The notes under the pieces were generated by a model. That model ran no database searches, was not told the origin of the DNA, and saw nothing but the letters and a program-made list of their open reading frames with translations. From contig NC_053492.1 in the NCBI RefSeq assembly GCF_905171775.1, positions 186,668,278-186,732,277 on the forward strand: a stretch of DNA of 64,000 nucleotides. Direction: 5' to 3'. The DNA comes from Rana temporaria. Lineage: Eukaryota > Chordata > Amphibia > Anura > Ranidae. Both the position numbers and the translations under genes were made by a program. Every line of letters begins with the position of its first letter. Within the stretch, counting starts at the first letter, position 1. Below, piece by piece: positions 46,578 through 58,322 of this stretch.

Positions 46578-48483
46578 CAGATTTAAATCTGATAGGGGTT
46601 CTTGTCCTTGTAGACAATCAGCAGACACATCTAAAAGCCAAACACCATATCTAAATTGTGATTCCAGAAGCATAACAAAAAATATCTGGGCCCCTCGAGC
46701 AGGCGGAGACACAGGCATGCATAAAACAAAACTATGGTATTGCAAATAGGGAAATTACATCATTACGCTATGAGCAGTGACATGTCACTAATGGTTGTCA
46801 CTCACTAGTCAGATCTGTAAACTGTTAGACCCTTCTTGTCACCCTACCAGGCAATCTGATCTTGACACGCAGCTGAACGACACATTTCCAATACTGTATG
46901 TTACAGGGTCACATTTTCACATCACCAATTTTCAGTGTCTGTAAGCATACAGTGGTAGAAATGGAACATACACATAAATAAGTTAATAAATAAGTATCAA
47001 GCTTTGCAGAAAAAAAATAGATTGTATCCAAAATAAATGGTTGAAACCATTTAGCTATTTACCTAAGCTAAGTAGGAGAATCTCCACAAGATGTTCACAC
47101 ACAAAAATCATATCCCGAAAAAGTTTGACTATTAACAAATTATGTGGCCTGTGGGTTCATCCATTATCTCAAGTGCATCCAGTGTTATCTAGAGATAGCT
47201 GTACTATGACATCAAACATAAGCATGGTGGAAAATTCAGATTCCAGTTGTGTCAATGAGTGCCATGAAAACTGGATTTACCGGTACATCGTGTGGACATA
47301 TATGTCTGTTGATTACAACTAATGGAGGCCATTGCCACTCTGTTATCCAGTTCATCCATGTTCTGCATCTGCCAACCACTGTCTGAAGTCATATGGTTCC
47401 AGAAATACACACTGCTCCCCAGCTATTTTTTTTATGATGACAAATTAGATCTAATTTAAACTACCCATCTTGTCAATACCAGTCACACATTTATTTTATA
47501 TGTGTGTTCTCTTAGCCTTTAGGTGCCTATAGGCAATGGTAGATATAATATTAATGGGACGCCAGCAGATACCATCAGCTGAGGCTTCGGGGGCAGGGGA
47601 ATAGAAGTAAAATATGCTGGAAAACCTTGCCTGCTTGCTATTGTTCTCCCCCTGATAAACTGGTATCAGAGGTACCTTCAACAAGCCTCCTACCTCTCTC
47701 TATAACCCATATATTAGTGTTTTGGGAAATGCAGGAAGATTTAGATGACTCAGGGTTTCTCAGTTCATGCCTGCACGTCTGACTCTACTCTAATATCTAT
47801 GGTGGCCTTTATAGGCAGATTGTGTCCAGTCTTCTGCCATGCATCTGTAGCCTCATTCAACCACTGTTTGACTTTTTGATGAACAGTCAATACATTCCTC
47901 TCTTCTAAACATTCCTCAATTCATTTAACTTTTTAGGCGATTATGTAGACATTCCAAAGATTTGGCCCCATCAAACATAGACATCTGTTGACATTGAGTT
48001 CCTCTTGATGCTTTCTGCATTCCTGTTCACCACATAATCCTAACAATGAAGAAAAAATTAAAAGTCCCAACTACTGGAAAGCATTAAAGTAAACCCCCAA
48101 AAATTGTTTCAAAATAATGTTATAGTAGTAGTATTGACTGATGAAAAAAATGTTATAAACTATTCTCATAAAACTATTGGGTGTTGCAACATCTGTTTTC
48201 AGGATGAAACTATTTTAAAACTGTTGTTTCCTACACAAATTTTCAGCCATCTAATGTTCATTGTTCGTATGATTTTGTATGCCATTAAACATACGCTAAA
48301 TAAGTATTTTAGCTCTTTGTAAGGCACTTAGGTATAAGAGAAAAAAAACTATGAGTTATAAAAAGAACATTAATGCAGATTAGACAACTGTATCCAATTA
48401 AGATAAATTCAGAGCGCTAACCAACAAAAACAGAAAGAGGTTGATGTACTAAGGAAATTAAGAATATTCACATAATAAATCAA
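46578..48483. other. Repeat-poor sequence, no gene recognised
   Basis: AT-rich, without transposon ends. Confidence 0.5.
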
Positions 48484-48493
48484 ACTACTCAGT

Positions 48494-50010
48494 AGTGTTG
48501 AGCAGAATATGCCATATTCGATTTCGCGATATATCTCGAATATATATTCGAATATTCGAGATATATTCGCTAAATTCGAATATTCGTGATATTTTATCGA
48601 AAGTAAATGATTGCGATTTTTCGCTATTGCGAATGCGAAAATAATTGCGATTTTTTGATAACTGCGGTAGGAGCACTCTGATTGGCTCAGAATATTCGTG
48701 ATATTTTATCGAAATATCGCAACATGCGAATGCGATATTTATTGCGCAATTTCGAGAAATGCTGGAGGAGCGCTCTGATTGGCTCAGAATATTCGTGATA
48801 TTTTATCGAAATATCGCAACATGCGAATGCGATATTTATTGCGCAATTTCGAGAAATGCTGTAGGAGCACTCTGATTGGCTCAGAATATTCGTGATATTT
48901 TACAATACAAAATAATTGCGAATATTCGGCAAATGCGGAAGGAGCACTCTGATTGGCTCAGAATATTCTTGATATTTTACAATACAAAATAATTGCGAAT
49001 ATTCGGCAAATGCAGAAGGAGCACTCTGATTGGCTCAGAATATTCTTGATATTTTACAATACAAAATAATTGCGAATATTCGGCAAATGCAGAAGGAGCA
49101 CTCTGATTGGCTCAGAATATTCTTGATATTTTACAATACAAAATAATTGCGAATATTCGGCAAATGCGGAAGGAGCACTCTGATTGGCTCAGAATATTCT
49201 TGATATTTTACAATAGAAAATAAAAAGTGTTTTGCATTGGTGGTGATTCTTTACTCTATCCATCTGTCACAGCCGTTTGTCAATCAAACACCTTGAAGAT
49301 TGAACACGTTCATGCTGCATGCTTTGGACTTTTTTTCACTTCACATATCAAAGACATTTTTATGAAAGATTATTTTTCTATTATTGGGACTATATTTCTT
49401 TATATATTTGTTTCACTGTGTATTTCACAAGTTATTTGCGCTTGCTTATTTTATAATTTGCCCACATGTCTTGTCACTAGACATATTTTTTATTCTTGTA
49501 GAGCGACTCCATTTTCTGTCTTGTATTAATTTATGTTGTATAACATTTTTGAGTTGCTGCTGTATTCTCCCCTTTTTTAAGGTATGCGCAATTTTTTCCT
49601 TCTTACAAAAAATAATAATATCAAACATACAAATATTCATAACATACACATACACATACACAAAGCCCCCCCCTTTTGCATCAGAGACAATCAGAGTTCT
49701 CCTACCACAGTTATCGAAAATTCGCAATCATTTTCGCATTCGCAATAGCGAAAAATCGCAATGTTTTTTTTTTTCAATTTGGCAACATAATAGGATCGCC
49801 TCAGCTTAGCTACTCGGCCCAGGGTCTCTAATCATACCAGCAATGCTTTTAGACGTCGATAGGATGTGATCTGTTTTAAAAATCAAATTGAAAAAATGCG
49901 AATATTCGGAATTGCGAATATTCACCGCGAAATTCGAAATATAGCGCGATTTCTCGAATATGCTATATTCGAGTCGAATATTCGCAATGCGAATATTCGT
50001 GAGCAACACT
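48494..50010. mobile_element. hAT-like non-autonomous element with CGAATATTCG lexicon
   Basis: Left AGTGTTGAGCAGAATATG, right CGAATATTCGTGAGCAACACT, flanked by ACTACTCAGT on both sides (48484-48493, 50011-50020). Both ends are filled with CGAATATTCG words; the middle holds a tandem array and about 470 bases of ordinary-looking sequence. Ten identical flanking bases exceed the usual 8-bp hAT duplication; two may be chance. No transposase. Confidence 0.85.
48676..49215. repeat. Tandem array of 97- and 77-base units, each with a CCAAT box
   Basis: CTCTGATTGGCTCAG starts at 48676, 48773, 48870, 48947, 49024, 49101 and 49178, giving periods 97, 97, 77, 77, 77, 77. On the minus strand each reads GAGCCAATCAGAG, a strong match to the NF-Y CCAAT consensus. 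Confidence 0.95.
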
Positions 50011-50263
50011 ACTACTCAGTTCAATTATCCAATCATGTGCAAAACAAATTCCTGTTTACTGATTTCATCTGCACTTGATTGGACATTCAAAGTAAGCAGA
50101 TATTTGCTTTTCACAGATATGGATAAATGAAATAAATATTCACACAATTCATTATGTAAATACTCTCAACTCTTTTATTAAAACAGCCTCAATGGGTCTC
50201 ACCTGGCACATAGAAGAATTTCTAATTAGTTTAATATTGTCATGTAATGTTGCACAATAAAGC

Positions 50264-50705
50264 CGGGTTAACACTGGTTCGACAAACGCTCCAACATTAG
50301 GAGCTCAAGTTGCATGACGTATGAAAATCAATGTTTTCCTATGAGAGCCGTATTAACTGGTTCAACACAAGTCGGTCCGACTTTGAAAAAAGTTCCTGCA
50401 CTACTTTGGTCCGACTTTGATCCTACTTCAGCCCATTGAATATCATTGAAGTCGGATCAAAGTAGGATCCTTGTCCTAACCATCCGACTTGTGGCACCCG
50501 ATATTGTGATTACAGCAGCAGTAAAAAGAATTTATCTCACACTGGGATTGTTTTGATTGGTCAAAGAACAAGTCAGACTATCACAAAGTCGGATCAAAGT
50601 AGTATCCTGTTCATGAAAGTCGGATGGATGTCGGACCAATGTAGGACTGATGTCGCAGAGAAAAGTAGGATGAAAGTTGTATGACTGTCGTGTCATACCA
50701 GTAAT
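50264..50705. mobile_element. GGTTAACACTGG-type inverted-repeat element
   Basis: Left GCCGGGTTAACACTGGTTCG; interior has GTCGGATCAAAGTAGGATCC and its complement CCTACTTTGATCC-like words several times; right end degraded (GTCGTGTCATACCAGTA). Confidence 0.65.
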
Positions 50706-52423
50706 AAGAGATTAAACTCCTTCAGTAGTGCCTACATGTGATCAAAAGTTCCAACTCAGACTATTGTAGTATAAAACATGTCAGGGAAAACGAAGGAAAC
50801 TAAGGAACTATATCTATAGTTTTAGCTGCAATTAATCTGCAAGTGAATATAATGTCAAAATTGGGAGTGGGATGTATTGCTAAGATAAATTAAGATGTCA
50901 TATTGTTGAAATTAAGGAAGCAGCAATATGATTAATGATGATTTATGAACTGCTGGTAGATTGTGCAGTGTGCACAAAGGGGTAAGAGTATTGTGGCATA
51001 CAGGAGAACAAAGCCAAGCTAGAAGGTGACACTGCAGTTGTACATGACATGTGCCTGCTTCTGGATAATTAGAGGGCATCTAAGTCATCCATCACAAGAG
51101 CACACGCACATACTCACCTATCATGGCAGGTCCTCATTTCAAACTTCAAAGAGCCATCTTTAAAGCTAAATTTTGGCCATTGATCATTTCTAGGCACCAC
51201 AAAAGAAGAATAGTTGTTTTATTTACAAGGGGGAGAAAACTCCTCCAAGCTTTTTCTTGATGGACATCAGCAAATAAACAGTTAATAAAGGTGATTTTAT
51301 TGCAACATCTGTCACAAGATTGCAGCAGAGTTAACTACTTCAGCACCAGAGTGCCTTGTCGGTGTACTAAGGAAAAACGCTAACCAAAGTCCAACTGTAA
51401 CGAAGGGGTTAATTAGAGAATAGATGATTAAAACTTTGGAAGACATAGATGGATTGGGGTCATCGGGGTCTACCCAGAAATAAAAGCCACAATACTTATC
51501 TTTGAACTGCAGTGTCCAATTGATTTGCTGTGGTCCATTACCCAGCACACTCCAGGGAGTTTGGCAATGACTGATTCAAATATTATTTTTGTCTTACTTC
51601 CCTTTAAACAAAAACTAGAATGTAAATAGAGCAAAGCAAACTTCATACATTTTCTAGTCTTTATATATATATATTTTTTTAAGGACTTTGTTGTAGCTAA
51701 AATGATCAATTCATAGCCACACAAGTATAAAGGAAACATTTCCATACAATGACATTTTTCATTTGTAAAACGGTGATGTCAATAGAATGTCACACGTGCC
51801 TGCAGTTTAATTCATATTTAAATGGCAGACATGCAATGCACAGTCAGAGGCAATCTTAAAATGTTTATTTTGCAATACAGACAGAATGATGATTAATGAT
51901 ATTACCAATGCATGATAAGATACAACTGATCATACCACAGTTATAATTATAATTGGTATCATGTTTTAGCAAGTTGGTCACTGAGTAAATTAAAGTATAT
52001 CTAAACTCAAGAACAAAATATAACATATTGCAGCTCACCTGTTGTTAGAAGTGGTGGCTGCATTAGCTTCCTTTTTTTTAGGCTTTTTTCCCTTTATTTT
52101 CATCGCTTGGTCCTCCTAGTAGTGCACTTTCTGACCTAGGGTGACAACAGCGTAAGCTGGCCATACACCAGTACGATTTCATTTGAACATTCATGCAAAA
52201 TTAAAAAAAATTCAACTGATTTCAATTGAGAGTCCTTAAAATTTTGTCCAGACCTGTTACTTGAATGGAATTCCAAATGTATTCAATGGGTTTCTTTTGT
52301 GGCTAGAACATGCTCATTACAAAATATGTGACTTGTACCACGTTTGTTTGAGAAAAAAACTGACATTTATGTATAACAGGAAGAGAATACAAACAAATAA
52401 AAGAACCAACACCAACCCTAATG
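50706..52423. other. Unassigned sequence
   Basis: No gene recognised. GCTGGCCATACACCAGTACG near 52155 looks like one end of an old element. Confidence 0.45.
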
Positions 52424-52650
52424 CTAATACACACGGTCGGAATTTCCGACAACAAATGTTCGATGTGAGCTTTTGGTCGGATATTCCGACCGTGTGTAGG
52501 CTCCATTGGACATTTGCTGTCTGTCAGAATTTCCGACAACAAATGTTTGAGAGCTGGTTCTCAATTTTTCTGACAACAAAAGTTCTTGTCGGAAATTCTG
52601 ATTGTCTGTAGCCAATTCTGACGCACAAACATCCTACGCATGCTCAGAAT
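52424..52650. mobile_element. GTCGGAATTTCC-type element fragment
   Basis: Three copies of the word GTCGGAATTTCCGACAACAAA or its complement, with CCGTGTGTAGG; related to the GTACACACG family but ends are incomplete. Confidence 0.65.
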
Positions 52651-52673
52651 TAATTTGAAGCATGCCTGGAATT

Positions 52674-52870
52674 AGGGATGAGCTGAACACCCCCCTGGTT
52701 CGGTTCGCAGCAGAACATGCAAACAGGCAAAAAATGCGAACACCGTTAAAGTCTATGGGACAAGAACATGAAAAATTAAAAGTGCTAATTTTAAAGGCTA
52801 ATATGCAAGTTATTGTCATAAAAAGTGATTGGGGACCTGGGTCCTGCCCCATAGACTTTTAAAGGGTGCT
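52674..52870. mobile_element. TAGGGATGAGC-type hAT-like fragment
   Basis: Starts TTAGGGATGAGCTGAACACC, a terminus I recall from amphibian MITEs. Two copies of a CCCATAGAC / GTCTATGGG word. Right end not found. Confidence 0.5.
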
Positions 52871-53142
52871 CCACGGCTTTTGAATAAGAGGTAAGACTGA
52901 ACCCACTATAACAAATTAAAGGATATGGTTATGTTCATGTTTCCCCCACCACCACCCCTACTAAGCCAGGCTCCAGCACCTTTTGCCATTACACTTACCT
53001 CTCCTGATCCTCTGGGATCTTCACTTTTTAGTCTGCTGGTCGCCAGTTAGCCACAACTTCAGGATCTCCCAGTTAGGCTCATCTTTTTTGGAAGAGTCTT
53101 TTTTTTTTTTTATATGGGCAGATCTTTCCAACGAGTGGCGGG

Positions 53143-53680
53143 CAGTGGTAATTTTTTGTTGGGGGGGCCGTCAAACAGTATGCCACCCCCGGTCAGTCGG
53201 TAGCACTTACCCCATTGCTTCACCGGCAGCCCTGCTTGGCGACAGCCTCCCATTACCCTGCTCTCCACGGCGGCGGCCTCCCATTCCCTTGCTCTCCATG
53301 GAGGCGGCCTCCCGTTCCGTTTCCTCCCTCTTCCTTGGCGGCCAATCTGGAGTTTTCTCTTTTCCGGCAATCGGAAAACGGGTCCCACACCCGCTTCTGA
53401 TTGGCCAGATTGAGGATCAGTGTTTCAACAGCGAATATTCAATCGCTGTTGTAACACTGTTGTAACACGTGCTATGCCTATGGCTCTAATCAGGTGTTTC
53501 AAAAAACACTCTCGCCGCTGTAATTCAGGCTCCCAACATCCTGAAAAGGGCCGGACGCATGAATAGGGGGTGGCCAGGGATAGATTCATGCAATGCATGA
53601 CTCTATCTATTATACATATAGGGGGTGGCATGGATAGAGGGGGCAGTGCCCAGACACTGCTAATGGATGGGCCACCACTG
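53143..53680. mobile_element. CAGTGGT..CCACCACTG element (possible hAT-like)
   Basis: Termini CAGTGGTAATTTTTT and GGGCCACCACTG. Interior has a threefold GCGGCCTCCCATTCC-like repeat (53240-53320) and AATATTCAATCGCTGTTG. Weak ends, no clear duplication. Confidence 0.5.
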
Positions 53681-53849
53681 TTTCCAACAGTGGATCGCCT
53701 CTCTATAGGAATTAATAGAGATTCTTCCTTGCATGCATTGAGGAAGAAACGTGTGGCTTGGAGACATCTGCAGCTGTGGCTGTTTGGCTCTTAGTCGGCT
53801 GCACAGTAAAGCTCTCAGAGAGGTGGGAATAAAACCCAAAAGAAAACAT

Positions 53850-53970
53850 TTATTATTATTATTATACAGGATTTATACAGTGCGAACAGTTTGTACAGCG
53901 CTTTACAATGTTAGGGCAGACAGTAAAATTACAATACAATTCAATACAGGAGGAATCAGAGGGCACTATT
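53850..53970 (-). mobile_element. Rex1/L2-like LINE 3' tail
   Basis: TTATTATTATTATACAGGATTTATAC followed by the complement of the GTAAAGCGCTG block; same tail as at 16890 and 27081. Confidence 0.85.
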
Positions 53971-53993
53971 ATATTGCAGTTTACAAGTTCATA

Positions 53994-54515
53994 TGCCTTG
54001 TACACACGACCGGTTTTCACAACGAGAAAACTGCCATTTTTTATATTGGTTGTGAAAACCGGTCGTGTGTATGCTCCCTAGCAGTTTTCTCGACAAAAAA
54101 ACTGCCTGCAAAAAAATTAAAACCAGCTCTCTTTTTTCTCGTTGTGTTTCCCACCATTTTTTTTCTCGTCGCGAAAAACAGAGACGGAAGCGCTCGTTCT
54201 GGTAAAACTAGCGTTCAGAATTGAGATAGCACATTCTTCACGCTGTAATGGACTGAAAAGCACGAAGACTGAAGGGCGCAAATTGTCTCTCACCAAACTT
54301 TTACTAACACGAGGATCAGCAAAAGCAGCCCAAAGGGTGGTGCCATTTGAAAGAAACTTCCCCTTTATATTCCTGTCATACGTGTTGTACGCCACTGCAC
54401 TTTAGTCAGACGTTTTTTTTTGCATGAACGTGTGTAAGTCAGGCTGGAGAGGAATCACGTCGGGAAAAACTTCGTTTTTTTTCCTGCCGAGAAAAATGGT
54501 CGCGTGTACGAGGCA
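53994..54515. mobile_element. GTACACACG-family element, long form
   Basis: TGCCTTGTACACACGACCGG to GGTCGCGTGTACGAGGCA. The interior is related, in opposite orientation, to 31130-31340. Confidence 0.87.
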
Positions 54516-54518
54516 TTA

Positions 54519-55352
54519 GATGTGATGGCTGCATTCGTTTTCTTTTTTTAGGCTTTCTTTCTTTTATTTTCATCTGGTGATCCAGCTAGTAAGTCTGTTA
54601 TTTTGCAAAAGAACAAGCGGTCCTGCAGATGTAGCAGATACAGGGTTCAGGTAAACCAATTAACACTGACAGGGATGCTTACAATGATCAGTTTTTATTC
54701 CTTTCTGTAAAACCTTTATCCCAAAAGGAAAAAACTGTTGCTGTAACTGCTTAAAAAGTGTTAGCTGGAATTCGTTTTTTTGTTAGCTTATCTAAGTCTG
54801 ATAATACATCTAACACTCCCTCCCCCCTCCCCCCAAACTGACAATGATGCCATCCACAGGTGTCTCTGTTGCTCCATCATTCAGAGTGTAGACACCATAA
54901 TAGAGGAGGTCAGATCACCAGGTGAAAAGAGAAGGAAAAAAGCTTTAAAAAAAAAAAAAAAGAGAACATCTGGAAAGGTCTGGTAAGGTCTGGACTGGTA
55001 AGCTGCGGTATATTACATTTTTAGTTTTCGGTGTTATACTGCTTTAAGAGCAGAGATTCAGAATACTACAAATGCTCTTTTCTGATTGGTTTTTATTAAG
55101 TTACAATGTAATAGTAAAACACAGACCTAGCAAAGCTAAAGACTTTTCATGTACATGCAACCAATGCAACAAACAGAAGAAGGGGCAGCTTTTTCTTTAA
55201 TAGAAAAGAGTGGGAGGGGTAATATTTTTTTTTTACAAGAAACAACAGCGTTTAGGTGCCTTGGTGTTGAGCAATTTCAACTGTTATAAATTATAGCAAC
55301 CAACACTGGGATATACAGTATATAAGTGTTTATTGTCAGCACCCGAAAATAA
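54519..55352. other. Unassigned sequence
   Basis: Includes an A-run near 54950; no gene. Confidence 0.45.
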
Positions 55353-55812
55353 TCTTAAAGAGGAAGTAAACCCTGATGGGTGTTACTTCCTCTATGTTTC
55401 CCTGCAAAGGTAAAGCATAATGGGCTACTATACATAACATAGTAGCCCATTATGTGACACTTACCTGCAGGAGAAGCCTGCAATGTCCCCATCTGTCCCT
55501 GTCTTCCATTCTACTAGCGAGCGTCCATTCTTCACCCCTCTTCCTTCCGAGGCCGCGAACTCCGGCTCTGTGACTGACCGGAGTCACGTGACTTTGCGTG
55601 ACGTCACTCCCGCGCATGTGCAAGGGAGCTGCATTTAACAGCATGACCCGAGATAGAAACGGCACATGCATAGAAGAAATCGCCATACGGCGATTTGCAA
55701 ATATCTCCTAGACCGTGCAGGTCTGGGAGATATTTCAAGCACCTACAGGTAAGCCTTAATCTATGCTTACCTGTAGGTTAAAGTGGTTGTAAAGGGTTTA
55801 CAACCACTTTAA
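55353..55812 (+). repeat. Ranid dispersed repeat (GAGGAAGTAAACCC type)
   Basis: AAAGAGGAAGTAAACCCTGA at the left; GTTGTAAAGGGTTTACAACC palindrome and ACTTTAAA at the right. Two hairpins: TAATGGGCTACTAT..ATAGTAGCCCATTA and CTTACCTGTAGG with its partner. Confidence 0.75.
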
Positions 55813-55906
55813 AATAAATATACAGCTTTATTAATATACAAACTAAAACAAGATGTAGCCCATGCTTACGCGTTTCAGCCTACATGAAGCTACGTCATGT
55901 TTTACC

Positions 55907-56055
55907 TCAGGGATCCTCAAACTACGGCCCTCCAAGTGTTGCAGAAACTACACATCCCATGAGGCATTGTAAAACTCTGACATTCACAGACATGACTAGG
56001 CATGATGGGAATTGTAGTTCCTGAACAACTGGAGGGCCGTAGTTTGAAGACCCAT
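55907..56055. mobile_element. hAT-like MITE, duplicated target
   Basis: CCTCAAACTACGGCCCTCCA at the left and its near complement TGGAGGGCCGTAGTTTGAAG at the right. CATGTTTTACC occurs on both sides (55896-55906, 56053-56063). This MITE type is widespread in amphibians and fish. Confidence 0.9.
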
Positions 56056-56606
56056 GTTTTACCCTGTACTGTTTTCACAGACATTTAGGAGCTGCAGCCA
56101 GAGCACTGATCTTCGGGTAGAGCTCGGCGTGTCTTCTATTTTTTTGTACAAACCCCAATACTCCAAAAAACAAAATGCAGCTAAAGAGTGTAACCAATAT
56201 GAGTTGATTATAACAACACTGCATGCAGCAGAGGTGTTATGATGCGACCATGCATCTCCCACATCGATTTGAAAATGTATGTATCTAGGACTTCTATCTT
56301 GAAACTTGGAACGTATTGGACAAGTCCTCTTTGAATAGTAAGGAGAGTGACGGGACATTTTTGGTTGGTTGGGTATTTCACCCTTCCTACTATTTACTGG
56401 CAGTATAAATTTAAATGGATTTACCAGCTGCCTTTTTTGTGTCTGGTGCATTAATAAACACTGGGTACCAGACTCATCCACCCCAGGAGGTGCAGGAAGT
56501 AGGAAAATGATGGAATGTACAGGTATTTCTTCGGTTTGATTAACTAGTCAGTAAAAAAAAAAAAAAAAACATTTTCCATGAGTTACATTTTTGGATGGTT
56601 TAGATC

Positions 56607-56830
56607 AGTGTTTCTCAACCTTTTTTCATTCAAGGCACCCTATAAACTCCTACACAATCTCGAGGTACCCCATTCTAAAATATAAAAATTAAACTAATAG
56701 TTTTACAGAATGCAACAACATCCACACATGTAGGACACCCAACATTAGAGGCGATTTATTCATTCAAAGCAAACATATCTATTCTATCTCTCTCTCTCTC
56801 ACCCTCCTTATCAATTGATGATGTTATTGG
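56607..56830. mobile_element. hAT-like fragment (CAGTGTTTCTCAACC end)
   Basis: Terminus CAGTGTTTCTCAACCTTTTT is typical of a hAT subgroup; the opposite end was not found. Confidence 0.6.
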
Positions 56831-57060
56831 TTGTTTAGGTGCCTGTGTCTTTGTGTAACTGAAAGGCGTGATACACCTACGGGCTTGTATTTTTATAATT
56901 GTATTTTTTATTATTATTGATAATTTTTTTTAAAACATCCCGTGTTTAATCAAGCTGCAACAAATACTGTAGCAGTTGACTTTTAATATGATCCCGCTGT
57001 CTTCTGTGACATGTGATGTGTCCCATAAGAGATCATTTTCTTTCCTTCAACTTTGCTTTA
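56831..57060. other. Unassigned AT-rich sequence
   Basis: Nothing recognised. Confidence 0.4.
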
Positions 57061-57535
57061 ACCACTTGCCGACCACACTATAGCCAAAAGACAAGTATAA
57101 CACAGTTGTCCAGTTCTGGGAAGACATCTATTGATGTCCTTCCAGAACTCTGCCCCCCACCTACGTGTCCCCAGGCACAGTCTCTGGGGTCGCAGATCGG
57201 GGTAAAAGAGCAATCACAGTGGCCCTTTACCATGTGATCAGCTGTGTCAGCTGTGTTTTGACCTCATCGGATCCCCCCCTCTCCGGTGCCACAATTGGCA
57301 CCTGTTGGGAGGGAGGGGGGACAGGATACCTGTCTTTGACAGGTATCCCTTCTCACTTCCGGGAGTCCAGGCCGCTGGGTCCCCTTACCGACAATGGCGG
57401 CGGCATCAGCCGACAGCTGATGGAAACATGGCTGGACACCAGGACTGGTAAGTGTACATTTTTTAAAAGCCAGCAGCTGCAGTACGTGTAGCTGCTGTTT
57501 TTTTATTCTTTTTTGGGGGCGGAACACAGCTTTAA
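57061..57535 (+). repeat. Ranid dispersed repeat (AACCACTTGCCGACC start)
   Basis: AACCACTTGCCGACCACAC start; GATACCTGTCTTTGACAGGT hairpin; AGCCAGCAGCTGCAG..GTAGCTGCTG, as in 21765-22250. Not coding. Confidence 0.7.
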
Positions 57536-57905
57536 TGGAAAATGTCCTCTCTATTACTGTTTTAGTCACTCTCACGTTCAATGTTCTAATCACCCACTCT
57601 GTCCAAATAAAAAGAAGAAAATGATTTGCCTTTAGTTTAACCTAATTTTCTAGAGATCAACATCTAAAGCACAAGCCTAAAGCTGGCCATAGATGGATCT
57701 CTTTTTTTGATCAGTCAGCACGTTGGATGAAGGAATCCTCCCATGCTCTGCTACTATATTTTTAATGAAAAATAGACAACATTCCCATTTGAGAGCAGCT
57801 GATCATCCTTGCTATACCTGCCAAATTTTGAACCATGCATGGCCAGATGAAAACTTGGGCTAAGGCTTCTGAATTTCATGTTTATTGCTTGTCACCCATA
57901 GTCTT

Positions 57906-58322
57906 AAGCCTCGTACACACAATAGGTTAACCAGAGGTCTGAAGGACCGTTGTCATAGGTTAACCGATGAAGCTGACTGATGGTCCGTCACGCCTACACA
58001 CCATTGGTTAAATAACTGATCGTGTCAGTACGTGGTGACGTAAAACACAACGACGTGCTGAAAAAAACGAAGTTCAATGCTTCCAAGCATGCGTCGACTT
58101 GATTCTGAGCATGCATGGGTTTTTAACCGATGGTCGTGCCTACTAACGATCGGTTTTGACCTATCGGTTACCAATCCATAGGTTAATTTTAAAGTAAGTT
58201 GGCTTTTTTTTTAAACCTATGGTTAAATAACCTATGGGGCCCACACACGATCGGTTTTGACCGATGAAAACGGTCCTTCAGACCGTTGTCCTCTGGTTAA
58301 CCTATCGTGTGTACGAGGCCTA
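57906..58322. mobile_element. GTACACAC-family element (GGTTAACC subtype)
   Basis: AGCCTCGTACACACAATAGG to CCTATCGTGTGTACGAGGCCT. Interior words GGTTAACC, TAGGTTAAC and GTCTGAAGGACCG with complements. Confidence 0.9.

Noticed and set aside
48676..49215. Possible satellite or CRISPR-like array
   Set aside because: Contiguous tandem units within a transposon; no spacers.
52983..53465. 160-codon plus-strand frame
   Set aside because: Spans a T-run and the start of a probable MITE with GCGGCCTCCCATTCC repeats; antisense is open as well.
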